A program made the position numbers and the translations under genes. DNA of 64,000 bases from Achatina immaculata (Eukaryota; Mollusca; Gastropoda; Stylommatophora; Achatinidae). Position 1 is the first letter of the stretch. Each line of letters begins with the position of its first letter. The stretch covers positions 12,855,963-12,919,962 of the forward strand of contig CM019701.1 of assembly GCA_009760885.1 (NCBI GenBank), given 5' to 3'. Under the pieces are notes generated by a model. That model ran no database searches, was not told the origin of the DNA, and saw only the letters and a program-made list of their open reading frames with translations. Shown here piece by piece: positions 10,958 to 22,562 of this stretch.

Positions 10958-12344
10958 TAGGGAATGGCTACTTCCTGTTTATATTCGTGTCCATAAAGAA
11001 AGAGTGGGAGGCCTTGTCTAGTTATAGCTTATTATTTAGAGGGACCAATATTTCAAAATGCATTTTGTGTCCGTCTTTCTAGTAAGTGCTAGTAAGTTCT
11101 AAGTGCTTAATTTGTCACCTGTCTGTTGCACTTTTATTCATTGCACTGGTTTTCTACATCATACTTGAAATATGGCATCTTGACGAAATATTTTATTGTT
11201 TTATGTTCTTCATTCTTACTTTCTGTCGCTCTCTTTCACACATTTTGTGGTGCACTGAACCATGACGAATCTTCAAATCCCCAGCCACCTCAACGATTGT
11301 CACCCGCCATTTTTGTTACATACACACTATCATTTGTTCCACTTCACTCTTAGCGTCTGGCTTAATCGCAGAGTGAACCTGGTCGAAGAGAGCTGCATCC
11401 GCCAAATTTTACACCAAACCTTTAAACTCCCTGTGCTATTCCTACATCTACAGAGGCGACACACACGTGTTCTGATACTGATTCTTCTTTCTGCGAAGAA
11501 TATCTGTAGGTACCTCACCTTAACTATCTAATAAAGGAAAAACTATGAACTGTTCTTCTCTCGTGCATGCTTCCAAAACGAGCGGCCATCTTTGATCTGA
11601 TCTGCTGACATCATATTTCCAAAATTACTAATATGCTTCCACACACATTCGTCTAGCGAGAGATGACATTATATATAACTCTTACACCATTCTCCCATCT
11701 TCCATCTTTAAGCCAACATAAATAATAGTTACAATAAAAACAGGACACTTTATATGAGATGCAATATTTTTTTTTATTTTATATTGTGATATCACATGAG
11801 CAAATTCTCAGAAAAAGAAGACAGTCCGGTCATGTTTCCGTATTCATGGTTGCTTCCGGTTTATCCCAGTCCTTGTTTTGTTGCATGTTGGAGATGGAGA
11901 GAAACAAATGGTTAAAAATTAACAATACAAGCAGCAGTCACAGTTAACTGTTGTTGTAACATAGGAGACATTTACAACAATGATATTGTTAACAAGTACA
12001 TTGGAAGCCACTCCACGCGGTAGAATTTCTAAGACTTAAAACTTCGGAAACAATATTCTAAGATAAATGAAGATAATGACCTACTTGCAGAATCAGTAAT
12101 CTAAACATTAGTTTTTCATACAATGTTCACGTTTATAAACACTTTTTATGTATGTATATTACCTTAGCAGCAACTTTCTTGTGATACTGGTAAACATTAA
12201 GAAACTGAATGATATTAGTAGTAGTGTGAGTAGACACAACATGTATTCTGATTTTCCTGGTCCTAAAATAGCCACATGTAGGCATGACATTCATAGCATG
12301 AGAAAACGTTTATCGCATTCAATTTTCACTGATTTTCAAAGAAA
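10958..12344. other. Unassigned DNA, no convincing gene
   Basis: Short ORFs (60-90 codons) lack recognisable domains and overlap on both strands. An exon-like segment on the minus strand at 12,162-12,185 (24 nt between AG and GT) was considered. It has a stop in the phase used by the micro-exons and is not called. Confidence 0.4.
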
Positions 12345-12347
12345 CAG

Positions 12348-12537
12348 ACATCACGTGACACAACAAAGTAAACCAGCTCTCAGGTACATCACGTGACACG
12401 ACAAAGTAAACCAGCTCTCAGGTACATCACGTGACACGACAAAGTAAACCAGCTCTCAGGTACATCACGTGACACGACAAAGTAAGCCAGCTCTCAGGTA
12501 CATCACGTGACACGACAAAGTAAGCCAGCTCCTAAAC
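12348..12537. repeat. 38-bp minisatellite, 5 copies
   Basis: Units contain ACATCACGTGACACGACAAA and CCAGCTCTCAGGT. Nearly identical, hence recent. Confidence 0.9.
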
Positions 12538-12559
12538 ACTGAACGTTTTCTTAATTCCT

Positions 12560-12840
12560 GGCAACATTCAGAGGATTATCCCGGGGGAAAGGGTACGGGA
12601 AGGGGGTAGAAGCAGCAGGGCTAGAAACATTACTTAATAATACTAAATGATACTAAAATCCCAGCAGTTGGGACTGCTTTTATGCTGCCCATTAGAAACG
12701 CCCCGGGGTCCACCCCGCCTCTAAAGATTATACCAGAGAAATGTAGGAAGGTATATGCGGCCTTGCGTGGTACTGACTACATCAGACTTTCATGTGCGAC
12801 GGTCTTGGAAACAGGAGCCGAACACTGTATCTCCAATAAC
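12560..12840. other. Unassigned GC-richer segment
   Basis: A 69-codon plus-strand frame starting at 12,682 is open but runs straight into the next minisatellite, and no family is recognised. The local GC content is higher than that of the flanks. Confidence 0.3.
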
Positions 12841-13060
12841 GCAACAAACTACCTTTACCTAAACTTAACACAACAAACTACCTTTACCTAAACTTAACAC
12901 AACAAACTACCTTTACCTAAACTTAACACAACAAACTACCTTTACCTAAACTTAACGCAACAAACTACCATTACCTAAACTTAACGCAACAAACTACCTT
13001 TACCTAAACTTAACGCAACAAACTACCTTTACCTAAACTTAACGTAACAAACTATGTTCA
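12836..13060. repeat. 29-bp minisatellite, about 7.5 copies
   Basis: Units contain CCTAAACTTAACACAACAAA with CTACCTTTA. Very uniform. Confidence 0.9.
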
Positions 13061-13344
13061 CTTTCAGCATTTCTGAATTTCTCGTTTCTTGGAGCACAAT
13101 AAAATAAACTGGAATAAAGAAAAGAATGCGTGAGTGTGAGACGGAAATAGTAACAGATTTAATGTTATGACTTCGCTGAGACTGACCAGTTCTGTTTACA
13201 GTGAATGAGCAATTTTATGCCAGGAGGAGCAAGCAAAGAACTGCAACTCTAGGCAGTGAGAGATAAAAGAAATGACAATTACGGTAAAATTGGTCCTAGT
13301 AATAAAAGTAGACAGATATTTATGGTTCAGTTTTACGAAAACGA

Positions 13345-14440
13345 TACCAAAAAAAGTGCAGAAAGTGAGCAGGAACTACTAGAAAAAGAGAGAAAAAAGT
13401 GAAGAAAGAGAGCAGGAACTAATAGGAAAAGAGAGAGAAAAAGGAGCAGGAACTAGTAGAAAAAGACATAAAAATGTGGAGAAAGTGAGCAGGAACTAGT
13501 AGAAAAAGAGAGAAAAACGTGAAGAAAGAGCAGGAACTAGTAGAAAAAGAGAAAAATGTGGTGAAAGTTAGCAGGAACTAGTAGTAAAAGAGAGAAAAGA
13601 GTGGAGAAAGTGAGCAGGAACTAATAGGAAAAGAGAGAAAAAAGTAAGCAGGAAGTAGTAGAAAAAGATATAAAAATGTGGACAAAGTGAGCAGGAACTA
13701 GTAGAAAAAGAGAGAAAAAAGTAAAGAAAGAGAGCATGAACTAGTAGAAAAAGAGAGAAAAAGTGAAGAAAATGAGCAGGAACTATTAGAAAAAAATATA
13801 AAAATGTGGACAAAGTGAGCAGGAAGTAGTAGAGAAATAGAGGAAAAGTAAAGAACTTGAGCAGCAGCTACTAGAAATGATATAAAAATGGGAGAAAATG
13901 AGCAAGAATTAGTAGAAAAGAGAGAAAAAAAGTGAAGAAAGAGAACGAGGAATAGTAGAAAAAGAGAGAAATAAGTGAAGAAAGTGAGTAGGAACTAGTA
14001 GAAAAGATATAAAAATGTGGACAAAGTGAGCAGGAACTAGTAGGATAGGAGAGTAAACAATGAAGAAAGGGAGCAGGAACTAGTAGAAAAAGATATAAAA
14101 ATGTGGACAAAGTGAGCAGAAACTAGTAGGAACAGAGAGTAAAAATTGAAGAAAGAGAGCAGGAACTAGTAGGAAAAGAGAGTAAAAAGTGAAGAAAGTG
14201 AGTAGGAACTAGTAGAAAAAGACATAAAAATGTGGATAAAGTGAGCAGGAACTAGTAGGAAAAGAGAGTAAAAAGTGAAGAAAGGGAGCAGGAACTAGTA
14301 GAAAAAGAGAAAAAAGTGAAGAAAGTGAGCAGGAACTAGTAGAAAAAGAGAGAAAAAAGTGTATAAAGTGAGCAGGAACTAGTAGGAAAAGACAGAGAAA
14401 AGCGGAGAAAAGGAGCAGGAACTTGTAGAAAAAGATACAC
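13345..14440. repeat. ~40-bp purine-rich minisatellite, about 26 copies
   Basis: Units contain GTGAGCAGGAACTAGTAGAA and a variable AAAGAGAGAAAAAAGTGAAG stretch. Unit length differs because the purine run varies. Minus-strand frames rich in S/F/L are by-products. Confidence 0.85.
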
Positions 14441-14619
14441 GAAGAACAGATCTTCTTTCTGCCATTCTGGTTCCTCCTCTCTTTCTCCGACTTTACGTAG
14501 GCCTAGTGTTCGCAGATACTATACGTGTATAGTAAGAGAATAAAGAATGTTAGTACAACTTATTTAGTTGCTATATAAACTCACCACCATTTATACAAAC
14601 AGTATTTATTTCTCGAACC

Positions 14620-15075
14620 ACAAAAATAAGATTTTTAAGGGCATGCATCTTTCCCATGGCAACATATGCCTGTGAGACCTGGACACTTAACAAAACAGCT
14701 AAGAAACACATAAATGCCTTTGAATGTAAATGCTACAAAAGAGTTCTCCAAATATCGTGGACACAAAAAAGAACAAATATATCTATAGTACAAGAGCTTA
14801 ATATTGAAGAAGGCTGGCTAGTGAAGAGGATTAAAGAGAGAAAACTGAAATATTTTGGACACATTAAACGTCATGATAATTTAGAGAAGACCGTATTGGA
14901 AGGATACATAATGGGAAAAAGAAAAAGAGGAAGACCAAGACGAAGATGGCTGCAAGACATCGTTGACGATCTGGAAATGGATGCAACAGCAGCAGGCCAT
15001 CTTGCTCACAACCGAGAGGCCTACAGGAGTGCTGTTTGGGAGGCAAAGTTCCGCAAGGGACATGCAAATGAATGA
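14620..15075 (+). pseudogene. LINE family 3 ORF2 C-terminus
   Basis: Reads KIRFLRACIFPMATYACETW, then LKYFGHIKRHDNLEKTVLEG, KRKRGRPRRRWLQD and ends AKFRKGHANE. These are the canonical end motifs of a CR1/L2/RTE-like ORF2. The frame is intact from at least 14,623 to the stop, so the copy is fairly young but strongly 5' truncated. Short AATG repeats at 15,066-15,078 form its tail. Other members: 33.5, 44.8-46.97, 58.95 and 60.55 kb. Confidence 0.85.
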
Positions 15076-15078
15076 ATG

Positions 15079-15413
15079 AATTTATTTCTCACAGAATTAT
15101 TACAGATAATTCAAGCTGACGCTATACAATCATTTCTTATTAGAATACATGCAATTTTTCATATTAAATATTAAACCCTCAATTATTTAAATATTATTTA
15201 AATGCTTCACGTGTTTTCCTCATAGACCTCAAGCCAAGTACATGGATTCATTCAGTCATAATAGTCTAACACATTCCGACATGAATAACACTTCTTGAAA
15301 CAGGAAAAGTGTTTTGTGATAAATCTGTGGCCGTCTTTTCTATAGATAATGTAATGACATTTAAAAAAAGTGTTAATATTTTCCTGTGCTCATTATAACC
15401 AAAAATAGCGTAC
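15079..15413. other. Unassigned AT-rich DNA
   Basis: No ORF, repeat unit or transposon motif recognised. Confidence 0.4.
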
Positions 15414-15434
15414 CTCATTCAGCGGCATCCCCAG
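15414..15434 (-). CDS. Candidate 21-nt micro-exon ending in TGA (heptad AGDAAE-stop)
   Basis: Minus strand: ATATGTCAG acceptor, exactly 21 nt, then GTACGC donor. In the phase shared by the array it reads A-G-D-A-A-E and then TGA; family members often have CGA or another NNA codon at that place. It may be a decayed member, or a true end of the gene if the donor is not used. The flanks are only weakly like the other modules, so it is less certain than those at 21-63 kb. Confidence 0.35.
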
Positions 15435-15834
15435 CTGACATATAAAAAGGCGGGCGTCATGAGATTAAAATAGCATAAATGAGATTTTGTTCCTAAATTA
15501 CATAAACATTTTGTTTAGTTACTCAAGTCACATAGTCACTGCCGTTACTACCAAAAAATATGGTTTAGTTTTCATACAATTACTACAATCTTTATTCAAT
15601 TCGTTAGTTTGTTATGTCTACTGACATATTAATGTTGGTAATATGTAATATTCAGTCAAATACTGTGTGTTCATCAGTTTCCTGATATCAAAGCATATTG
15701 ACAAAATGATCATGAATTCCAGATATTTAGCAAGAGAACACAATTTATCGAAGACAAACATTGAACTTGTCTATGGTGGGAACTTGTATAAATAGTTTGG
15801 CAAACAGTGGAAACCTCACATTATAAAGCAATGA
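15435..15834. other. Unassigned DNA
   Basis: Nothing recognised. Confidence 0.4.
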
Positions 15835-16075
15835 AAGAAGATAAACTTCACTGTATAAACAATGAGAGAAGAGAAACCTCACTGTATAAAGCCGTGAAAG
15901 AAGTGAATGACAAGGTACAACAAGAATACAAGTGAGTGACAAGGTACAACAAGAACACAAGTGAATGACACGGTACAACAAGAACACAAGTGAGTTACTA
16001 GGTACAACAAGAACACAAGTGAGCTATGAGGTACAACAAGAACACAGGTGAGTTAAAATGTAGAACAAGAACACA
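15835..16075. repeat. ~31-bp minisatellite
   Basis: About seven units around GGTACAACAAGAACACAAGT, preceded by four diverged units containing CCTCACTGTATAAA. Confidence 0.8.
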
Positions 16076-16251
16076 GTGACAATTCCCAAAGACCTGCAAT
16101 AAACTGCCAGTAAATAAGATTTCACATCCACCTTTAACATGCTGTAACTGATTTTTTAAAAAAAACGACATAAACAAACAATCTACATGTAATCAACAAA
16201 TTTAGTGTGTTTAGATAAATTTCCGTTCTAATGGATCTTAATTTATTTTAA

Positions 16252-16255
<4 letters not shown>

Positions 16256-16292
<37 letters not shown>
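16256..16292. repeat. (GA)n microsatellite
   Basis: About 18 GA units followed by imperfect purine-rich DNA to 16,370. Confidence 0.9.
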
Positions 16293-16298
<6 letters not shown>

Positions 16299-16374
16299 TA
16301 GCGAGAAAGAAGAAAGAGAGAATGATAGAGAGAGACATAAAGACTTTAATTTTAAGACAGAGAGAATGAGAGAG

Positions 16375-16500
16375 AGAATGAATGAATGAATGAATAATAT
16401 TTATTTTTAAAGGGTAAAGAATTGGGCACGCAGGCCCGTCTTACATTCTGCCCTTCATTACTCCATCTTTCATTCTTCCCACACACTCGATTTAATACAA
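16375..16500 (-). mobile_element. 3' end of LINE family 5 (TTCA tail)
   Basis: Read on the minus strand, this matches the 3' UTR of the LINE at 30.59-31.12 kb: GACGGGCCTGCGTGCCCAAT followed by AATAAA-like sequence and a four-base tail, here (ATTC)n and at 31.1 kb (GTTC)n. Only the UTR remains. Confidence 0.7.
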
Positions 16501-17900
16501 ATATACACATTAAATTAGGAAAAAACATATTAAAAAAGTGTAAGATTTAACTATTACATTCAAAGTAAAAGAGAAGAAATAATTAACCTAATAAAATAGC
16601 TCTCACGCACACATACACATACATACATATACATAAACAAAAATACATTGTAAATACAGATCTTCTAACACATGTTTTTAACAAACATTAAAATAATTTC
16701 TAACAATATCTAACAAGTTACTTTTCGAACTATGTCATTTTAGTACTTGATGGTTGGCGAGTCATGTGTTGAGAGAGAGAAAGAGAAAGAGAGAGAGAGA
16801 GAGTATTTACTGTATGTTTCAGAAAAACGAAATATATTGAGATTTACACATAGAATTGGACAATTTGGGGAATAATAAAACATGTATATGTTGTAGAAAA
16901 CTAGAAAATATAAAATAAAATAATATATATAAAACATATACAACAATATATATATAAGATAAAATAATATATATATATAAGACAAATAAAATCTCACAAA
17001 ACGTTTTACAAATATAAGACAGTCAGCGGTTACTGTCTAGTGAAAGATCAGCAATAATTTATAATACATTAGGCACACTGAGGTCGACAAACCTGGTTAA
17101 GAAAAAGTAGACAGTATGCAAGAAAAGTCGAATGTAAGGGGAGGGAGATAGCTGGTGCTACTCTTACTTTTTTTCTTTTTTTTTTTTAAAATTTAGGATG
17201 TAAAGGAAACGTGGAGATTAAAGATGGTTTAGACAGAATATTACAAAACGTTACCACAGCTTCATACTTATCTTATGCCTGATTATACTTATTATACCTC
17301 ATTATACTTATTATACTTTACGCTATTCAAGCCTATGTTACTTCTATTTATTATCCACATATTATTGATCATCGTTTGCTCCAGTAATGATCACATTTAA
17401 GACTGCAGGTTGTGTACACAGAACTCGCCAGGGATCCTCTAAGTATTATCACCATAATCTGGTCATTCTCTTTCTATAATCTTCTCTTGAACTAGCAAAA
17501 AATCACTTCTGCTAATCGATACAATGATCTTCAAAGAGTTATTTTGTTTTTGATCGAACTCTGCTGTCACATAATTAGAGTGCTAGGAAACAAAGGCAGG
17601 CTCAGGACATGAACAAGATGGAGGGAGGATAATATAGAAGCTTTATATTTCGGGTTTTATGAAGTAATGCCTACAGATTTGCCATCTTAAAGTTACGTAA
17701 GAAAGAAAACATGAGATAACAAGATAGGGCTAATAATTATTTTAAGGACAAATAAAGTTTTAAAGTGTCGCTTTCTTCCAACTCATGTTATTAGAAGAGA
17801 AACAGATGAAAGCCATTTTAATTTTATAACGATCATGATCATTTTAAAATTTCAATTCATTGTTTAATGATCCAACAGAAGGTTTGTCTATTTATGTCTT
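16500..17900. other. Unassigned AT-rich DNA with short simple repeats
   Basis: GA-rich runs at 16,770-16,803 and TATA-rich stretches at 16,905-16,985. No gene recognised on either strand. Confidence 0.4.
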
Positions 17901-17914
17901 TACTGGTAACGTTT

Positions 17915-18070
17915 ACTAGACACATCAGTAATCGTGGTCTACTTCAGTATCTAATAACAACAGTAATCGTGGTCCACTTCAGAATCTCATTACATCAGTA
18001 ATCGTGATCTACTTCAGTATCTAATAACATCAGTAATCTTAGTCTACTTCAGTATCTAATTACATTATTC
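17915..18070. repeat. ~36-bp minisatellite, about 4 copies
   Basis: Units contain CAGTAATCGTGGTCTACTTC and AGTATCTAAT. A diverged single unit lies near 19,075 with similar sequence. Confidence 0.7.
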
Positions 18071-18195
18071 ACGTTCACTGGTTGGTAATGTTAGTAGTAA
18101 TTAACATACTGAATTAGAACATTATTCAAATAAAATTCATTTCCGATTCAAACATTACATTATTGTTCATAAGAGTTTGAAAAAGATTAGCATAC

Positions 18196-18255
18196 CAGTT
18201 GTCCCATTTGCTGGTGTCCCATTTGGTGTTGTCCCATTTGCAGATGTCCCATTTG
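18196..18255 (-). CDS. 60-nt exon encoding four A/P-N-G-T-x units (N-glycosylation sequons)
   Basis: Minus strand: CATGTTTCAG acceptor, 60 nt made of four 15-nt units, GTATGCTAAT donor. All three frames are open because 15 is a multiple of 3. In the phase 1-1 reading shared by the micro-exon array (first codon completed by the G ending the previous exon) it gives ANGTS, ANGTT, PNGTP, ANGTT. Each unit holds the sequon N-G-T, so the segment would be densely N-glycosylated if secreted. Its place downstream of the heptad exons on the same strand suggests the same gene, but that is inference. The 15-nt repeat alone could be a short minisatellite between chance splice-like sites. Confidence 0.45.
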
Positions 18256-18564
18256 CTGAAACATGAAATATCCATTAGGGAAAAGATATAAGAAAAAAAA
18301 CTGAATATTTTCATAATGCAGATTGAAGAGATAGTAGGAAAAAAATACGAATACTTTTCAATTTCAAATGTTAAAATATGTCAAGAAATATAAAAGAAAG
18401 AGGCGTCAGTTTCAAGTGTTAAAATATTTCAAGATCTAAGACACTTTACATTCTTAATTTAGCGAAGTATAAATCAGCACAACAGTTTCTCTCGTTAGCT
18501 TTTGTTATTAGAATAAGAATTACTATTGTTCAAAACTGTGCACGCTATGATAATTTAATTCAAG

Positions 18565-18565
18565 C

Positions 18566-18608
<43 letters not shown>

Positions 18609-18898
18609 AATGGAGGAACATACCGAAAAACAAGAAAGAGAATGATAGTGAGAGACATAAAGAAAAAGACTGATAGTAGATAGAGCGAGAGGGATGTGGA
18701 GAGAAAGACAGAGAGAGAGAAAGAGAGAGAGAAAGATAGAGAGAAAGAAAGATAGAGAGAAAGAGAAAAAGATAGAGAGAAAGACAGAGAAAGAGAGAGA
18801 GAAAGAGAAAGATAGAGAGCGAGAGAAAGAAAGACAGATAGAGAGAGACAAAGAGAGAGAGAGAAAGAAAGAGATAAGGAGAGGAGAGAGAGAGAGAT
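18565..18898. repeat. Long GA-rich microsatellite
   Basis: Over 300 bp of GA with AAGA/GATA interruptions. Frames of R/E/K on plus and S/L/F on minus strand are by-products. Confidence 0.9.
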
Positions 18899-19915
18899 CG
18901 CACTTGCTGTGTGTCTCTTTCTTCCAGCTCATGTTATCAGATGAGAAACTTTTTGAAGACAATTTAATTTCATATCAAACAACGTAATTTTAACATTTCA
19001 GTTCTCTTTTCCTTGATCAGATCGAAGCTGTGTCTCCATGTCTATACTGCGAGTAACACTTGATAGACATACCAGCTATCATACTCCACTTCAGTATCTC
19101 ATTACGTTATGAAACAGGATATCTTTATGAAGCAGTTACCATGACTATTGAAAGAACATTAAAATGGCCAGCTGTGTGTTTTACTGAAAGAGTGTGAGTG
19201 TAATTAGTTTCCTCTTTACTGCTCAAGTTAACTATTCCAAGAATTGGAATCTCCACTAAGTTGTTACTAAACTGAACGCAAAGTAACGGCACAACACAGG
19301 TCCTCAACAAGTTCACTCAATTATAATACAGATGTCCTTAACCAGGAGACTAATAATAACCAGCCTGTCATTCTATGACACAACACAGAAATGAACATGC
19401 TGTCACAACAGAGTCTCCAGTTTATAGTTTCCAAGAACCACAAAGCTTTAATATGAGAATGGATGTGGATGACAAGATGAGGGATGGATTAAGTCAAGAA
19501 AATCTGACAATTCACAAAAATGCAAATACCAAATGTCCCGGCAAGGGACTCGTGCCGGCAGAGGAATAAAAGAGACTCGGGTCATACAGGCTTCAGTTCG
19601 AATCACGCTGTCCCAACACTTGGATCAATACCCCAAAACATGATAACACTTCCACCCTAAGTCCTACACTAAACAGTAGGAGAACCTCTCCAGACATAAC
19701 AAAACTGAAAAACCGGTAACTGACATGACCCAGTCCTCCTACACAAAACTATGTCCCATAATACTGAACTATGTCATATAGAACAAACAACAATACTTTA
19801 CATGAATGGAGCAATTGTTCTACTCCTACAACCAACTATAACGAATCGTGGTCCTACCTATCACCCAGGACAGGAAAACTCTTAACTCTGACTATCCAAA
19901 GTCATACTATCTGTC
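18899..19915. other. Unassigned DNA with one unrecognised small ORF
   Basis: A plus-strand frame of 64 codons (19,375-19,569) begins with ATG and contains RMDVDDKMRDG; no family recognised. A minus-strand frame at 19,125-19,316 contains NLSS and NYTH but starts with GTG and has no clear splice sites. Both are left uncalled. Confidence 0.3.
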
Positions 19916-20904
19916 TGAGCCATCTCTGTCTGAGTTTTCTATCTGAGCCATCTCCGTCTGTCTGAGCCATATCTGTCTGAGTTTTCTATCTGAGCCATCT
20001 CTGTCTGTCTGAGCCATCTCCGTCTGTCTGAGCTATCTCTGTCTGAGTTTTCTATCTGAGCCATCTCTGTCTGTCTGAGCCATCTCTGTCTGTCTGAGCT
20101 ATCTCTGTCTGTCTGAGCCATCTCTGTGTGAGTCTTCTGCTGAGCCATCTCTGTCTGTCTGAGCCATCTCTGTCTGTCTGAGCTATCTCTGTCTGAGTTT
20201 TCTGCTGAGCCATCTCTGTCTGTCTGAGCCATCTCTGTCTGAGTCTTCTGTTGAGCCATCTCTGTCTGTCTGAGCCATCTCTGTCTGAGTCGTCTGTTGA
20301 GCCATCTCTGTTTGAGTCTTCTGCTGAGCCATCTCTGTCTGTCTGAGCCATCTCTGTCTGAGTCTTCTGCTGAGCCATCTCTGTCTGAGTTTTCTGCTGA
20401 GCCATCTCTGTCTGAGTCTTCTGTCTGAGCCATCTCCGTCTGTGTCTTCTGTCTGAGCCTTCTCTGTCTGTGTCTTCTGTCTGAGCCTTCTCTGTCTGTG
20501 TCTTCTGTCTGAGCCTTCTCTGTCTGTGTCTTCTGTCTGAGCCTTCTCCGTCTGAGGCTTCTGTCTGAGTCTTCTGTTTGAGCCATCTCTGTCTGAGTTT
20601 TCTATCTGAGCCATCTCTATCTGAGTCTTCTGTTTGAGCCATCTCTGTCTGAGCCATCTCTGTCTGAGTTTTCTATCTGACCCATCTCTGTCCGAGTCTT
20701 CTGTTTGAGTCTTCTCTGTCTGAGTCTTCTGTCTGAACCATATCCGTCTACGTCTTCCGTCTGAGACTTCTCTGTCTGAGCCATCTCCGCCCGAGTCTTC
20801 TGTTTGAGCCATATCCGTCTGCTTCTTCTGTCTGAGTCTTCTGTCTAAGCCATCTCCGTCTGAGTCTTTTGTCTAAGCCATCTCTGTCAGTCTTCTGTCA
20901 GAGC
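19916..20904. repeat. Degenerate minisatellite around TCTGTCTGAGCCATC
   Basis: About 1 kb of units 16-20 bp long built from TCTGTCTGAGCCATCTC, TCTGAGTCTTCTG and TCTGAGTTTTCTA blocks. It abuts the Tc1-like relic. Minus-strand frames (MAQTEDSDRDGS type) are by-products. Confidence 0.85.
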
Positions 20905-21178
20905 CTGTATCCGAGAACGACATCTCCTTGACATGGATCCGATTAGCCGTTGGATGTGTTGTGGGATGGCTGCCCACTCTTCCCGCAGTGCAAGAGACAA
21001 CTATCGGAGTGATTGGTTGGCGCCAAATCTCGCTGGCGGACTTGACTGAGTTCATCTCATAAGTGTTCCATTGAATCTTGGATTTATGTCTGATAACATG
21101 GATGGCCACGGATGGTCTGGACGTTGTTGTCAGCGAGGAATTGGGTGATGAGTTGTGTCACATGAAGTCGAGCGTTAA
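20905..21178 (-). pseudogene. Tc1-like transposase C-terminal relic
   Basis: Minus strand reads DIILFNARLHVTQLITQFL, then VQT; after a frameshift LSLALREEWAAIPQ and LIGSMSRRCR. These match the order HDNARPH...REEWA-IPQ...LI-SM-RR of Tc1/mariner superfamily transposases. The fragment contains the core around the second catalytic D, but that D is lost (FNAR instead of HDNAR). Frameshifts and stops. Its second copy is at 22,831-23,037. Confidence 0.75.
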
Positions 21179-21442
21179 AGAGAATTATGTCCTCCTCCGT
21201 GGCATTAAAGAGAATTATGTCCTTCTCCGTGGCATTAAATAAAATGATCTGTCCTCCGTGGCATTAAAGAGAATTATGTCCTTCTCCGTGGCATTAAAGA
21301 GAATTATATCCTTCTCCGTGGAATTAAAGAGTATTATGTCCTTCTCCGTGGCATTAAAGAGAATTATGTCCTTCTCCATTGCATAAAAGAGAATTCTATC
21401 CTTCTCCGTGGAATCAAAGAGAATTCTGTCCTTCTCCGTGGA
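21176..21442. repeat. 30-bp minisatellite, diverged copy
   Basis: About nine units around GAGAATTATGTCCTTCTCCG with TGGCATTAAA. On the minus strand each unit reads DIILFNATEK, the beginning of the adjacent transposase segment DIILFNAR. The array therefore grew in frame out of the transposase gene. Here the units differ by several substitutions; in copy 2 they are uniform. Confidence 0.85.
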
Positions 21443-21680
21443 AGTGAGTCACGGAGAATGAGCAGATCAGTACAAAGTTCAATGGAGGCAACATGGAAGT
21501 GGTTTCTTTAAAGAATGTTAAGAGTACCATAAAGAGCTAAGATGACAAGCAGTGAATCTTTAACCAAAAAAAGAAAAAATGAATGAAAAAAGGAAACTAA
21601 TTAAATCACTAAAAAAAAAGACAGCTGTCATTCCTTAGACATGCAATAGGAAAGAGAGGGCTTGAACACATCTACTTTTA
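21443..21680 (+). pseudogene. LINE family 1 C-terminal relic
   Basis: Starts at GAAGTGAGTCACGG and runs to the ATAGGAAAGAGAGGGCTTGA segment. It then jumps directly into the type A intron, so the 3' tail is deleted. Stops in all frames. Confidence 0.65.
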
Positions 21681-21822
21681 TTTCATGCCCTGAGCAATAT
21701 TTATTAGACAACTTAGCTCATTACTCCAACACAGGTTCCCACTTTAGTAGAAAACTGCCCGAGGTTAATAGTTTATTTTCAAGATGATGAAAAATCTACA
21801 AATTCTCAGAACAAATACATAC

Positions 21823-21843
21823 CTTTTGCGTTAGCGTCTTGGG
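21823..21843 (-). CDS. 21-nt micro-exon, heptad AQDANAK
   Basis: Minus strand: GGATGTGTCAG acceptor, 21 nt, GTATGTATTT donor. Phase 1-1: the G that ends the preceding exon completes the first Ala codon. Type A module. Identical to the exon at 23,682 because both lie in the 1859-bp duplication. Confidence 0.55.
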
Positions 21844-22541
21844 CTGACACATCCAAAGCGTGAAAGCAATGCAGGGGAAATAACCGAATAAATTGTTTGT
21901 TGCCGTACAGAATCAGTTTTCACGCGCTAGTTTCATAAGATGAAATAATAATCTTTTTTTTTCTGTAAATGAAATCCGAAATACATCACTTATGATGTAC
22001 CGATTTCCAGATACCATTGTCGGACTCCCGTAATGAAGAAACTATCCCTTTGGTGACTGCGTTCACATACATATTGAGTTAGTTATAAAAGTTTTTAATC
22101 TGCCAGTGGCAGAGGTAAGTCAAGGACAAGGAGAGTAATACTCCATTGATAGTTTTCCCTAAACAATATAAGACTTGGAGGGTGACAGATTTTAAGGACA
22201 TCTTTTTGGACCCTAGAACATTTGCAAGTTGAACCACAAGTACACAGGTGTTGAAATCATTTTTGTTAAAAGAAAACTGTACAGATAGTAGATCACTGAT
22301 AAAAATACTCAGTCATTATCAAACATAGTGTTCTTTCTTGTTTGTTTAGTTCAGTTGTTATTAATCTCCTACGGCTTCTTAAAAGAGCAGCGAATCTTCG
22401 TGTTTTCAAATATATCTGGACATTTTCAAGTTCATATTAACATATTATTATATAGTAACAAAAATATCAATATATCAAAATAGTATATGAAATATCAGTT
22501 CACGCATTAAAATAAATCATTTACAAATTCTCAAACCATAG
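21844..22541 (-). other. Intron between micro-exons (type A upstream side)
   Basis: This contains the conserved intron block near 21,960-22,030 (AATGAAATCCGAAATACATC and GATGTACCGATTT), present next to nearly every micro-exon, and the type B left flank at 22,370-22,520. Confidence 0.5.
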
Positions 22542-22562
22542 CACACTTTGCCGTATAGTGGC
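22542..22562 (-). pseudogene. Decayed micro-exon (type B), both splice sites lost
   Basis: Aligned with other type B modules, this 21-nt block lies where an exon should be. The donor is CTATGG instead of GTATG and the acceptor side is replaced by the 14-bp array. The former heptad would read GHYTAKC. Confidence 0.4.

Noticed and set aside
12162..12185. 24-nt micro-exon candidate on the minus strand
   Set aside because: Sites are present, but the phase shared by the array gives a stop, and the flanks are not module-like.
19125..19316. Small secreted-protein-like minus-strand frame
   Set aside because: Starts with GTG, lacks clear splice sites and has no sister copy to compare.
19540..19615. 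tRNA gene or tRNA-derived SINE (GTTCGAATC box)
   Set aside because: The box is present but the T stem does not pair and the acceptor stem has only five pairs; no A box.
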